DNA of 48,908 nt, from positions 1 through 48,908 of the forward strand of contig JAEYXQ010000156.1 of the NCBI GenBank assembly GCA_023431205.1, written 5' to 3'. Both the position numbers and the translations under genes were made by a program. Source of the stretch: Pseudomonadota bacterium (GTDB taxonomy: Bacteria > Pseudomonadota > Alphaproteobacteria > Rhizobiales > Devosiaceae). Under the pieces are notes generated by a model. That model saw only the letters and a list, made by a program, of their open reading frames with translations. It ran no database searches and was not told the origin of the DNA. Numbering within the stretch: position 1 is the stretch's first letter; each line of letters starts with the position of its first letter. Shown one piece after another: positions 48,870 to 48,908 of the stretch.

Positions 48870-48908
48870 TCTCTCTCCTCATGTAAACGGAAGCGGAGGG
48901 CCGTAGGC

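Overview
The window is a stretch of GC-rich chromosome from an alphaproteobacterium of the order Hyphomicrobiales, most likely Devosia or a close relative. This placement is an inference. It rests on the high-GC, C/G-ending codon use, the glnK-amtB / ftsK / lolA and thioredoxin / Lon-N / Trm112 neighbourhoods, a possible CtrA-like site, a PrpDCB propionate cluster, DUF1045-PhnM-PhnN, DenD, and short GC-rich intergenic repeats typical of the group. No plasmid, prophage, CRISPR or rRNA signal was seen. The only mobile DNA is the 3' end of an IS5-family transposase at the extreme left edge.

Layout, left to right. (1) IS5 transposase tail, then a luciferase-like monooxygenase and a cysteine hydrolase on the minus strand. 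(2) A plus-strand sulfate/thiosulfate uptake operon (sbp-like, cysT, cysW, cysA, 1.9-5.8 kb). (3) A minus-strand phosphonate-related cluster (DUF1045, phnM, phnN) followed by two tiny genes; the core C-P lyase genes are not in the window. (4) A glycerate kinase and an arabinose/galactose 1-dehydrogenase-like gene (8.7-11.0 kb). (5) A minus-strand trio with about 28-nt gene overlaps: a VOC protein carrying a frameshift, a small secreted protein, and an aldo/keto reductase. (6) A dppABCDF-type peptide importer (13.1-18.5 kb) preceded by a three-half-site operator-like array. (7) A Gfo/Idh/MocA oxidoreductase and a CHASE-PAS-GGDEF-EAL protein. (8) A prpD-prpC-prpB-deoR-type cluster for propionate (22.5-27.1 kb). 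(9) A gamma-carbonic anhydrase, SelO and a HAD phosphatase, separated by repeat-filled gaps. (10) A tightly overlapped minus-strand operon GST-queG-SDR-GNAT. (11) Cell envelope and division genes: uppP, a LolA-like protein and ftsK. (12) glnK-amtB with a sigma-54-type promoter and two NtrC-like boxes, divergent from a ubiquinone hydroxylase and a KTSC protein. (13) A thioredoxin/TPR - Lon-N - Trm112 operon, then tRNA-Gly(GCC). (14) A DUF6600 envelope protein with a long acidic Ala/Pro/Glu tail. (15) denD plus an SDR, and a YihY/BrkB membrane protein.

Functionally the window is mostly nutrient capture (sulfate, peptides, ammonium, phosphonate, propionate, sugar acids) mixed with housekeeping genes. 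No clearly new multi-gene system is visible. The signals most worth a second look are non-coding or architectural: a structured RNA candidate between amtB and its terminator; paired NtrC-like boxes at glnAp2-like spacing; the dpp operator array; the DUF6600 protein with duplicated C-x9-C motifs; the frameshifted VOC gene in a chain of overlapping genes; and two families of dispersed repeats, one lying inside the prp operon.
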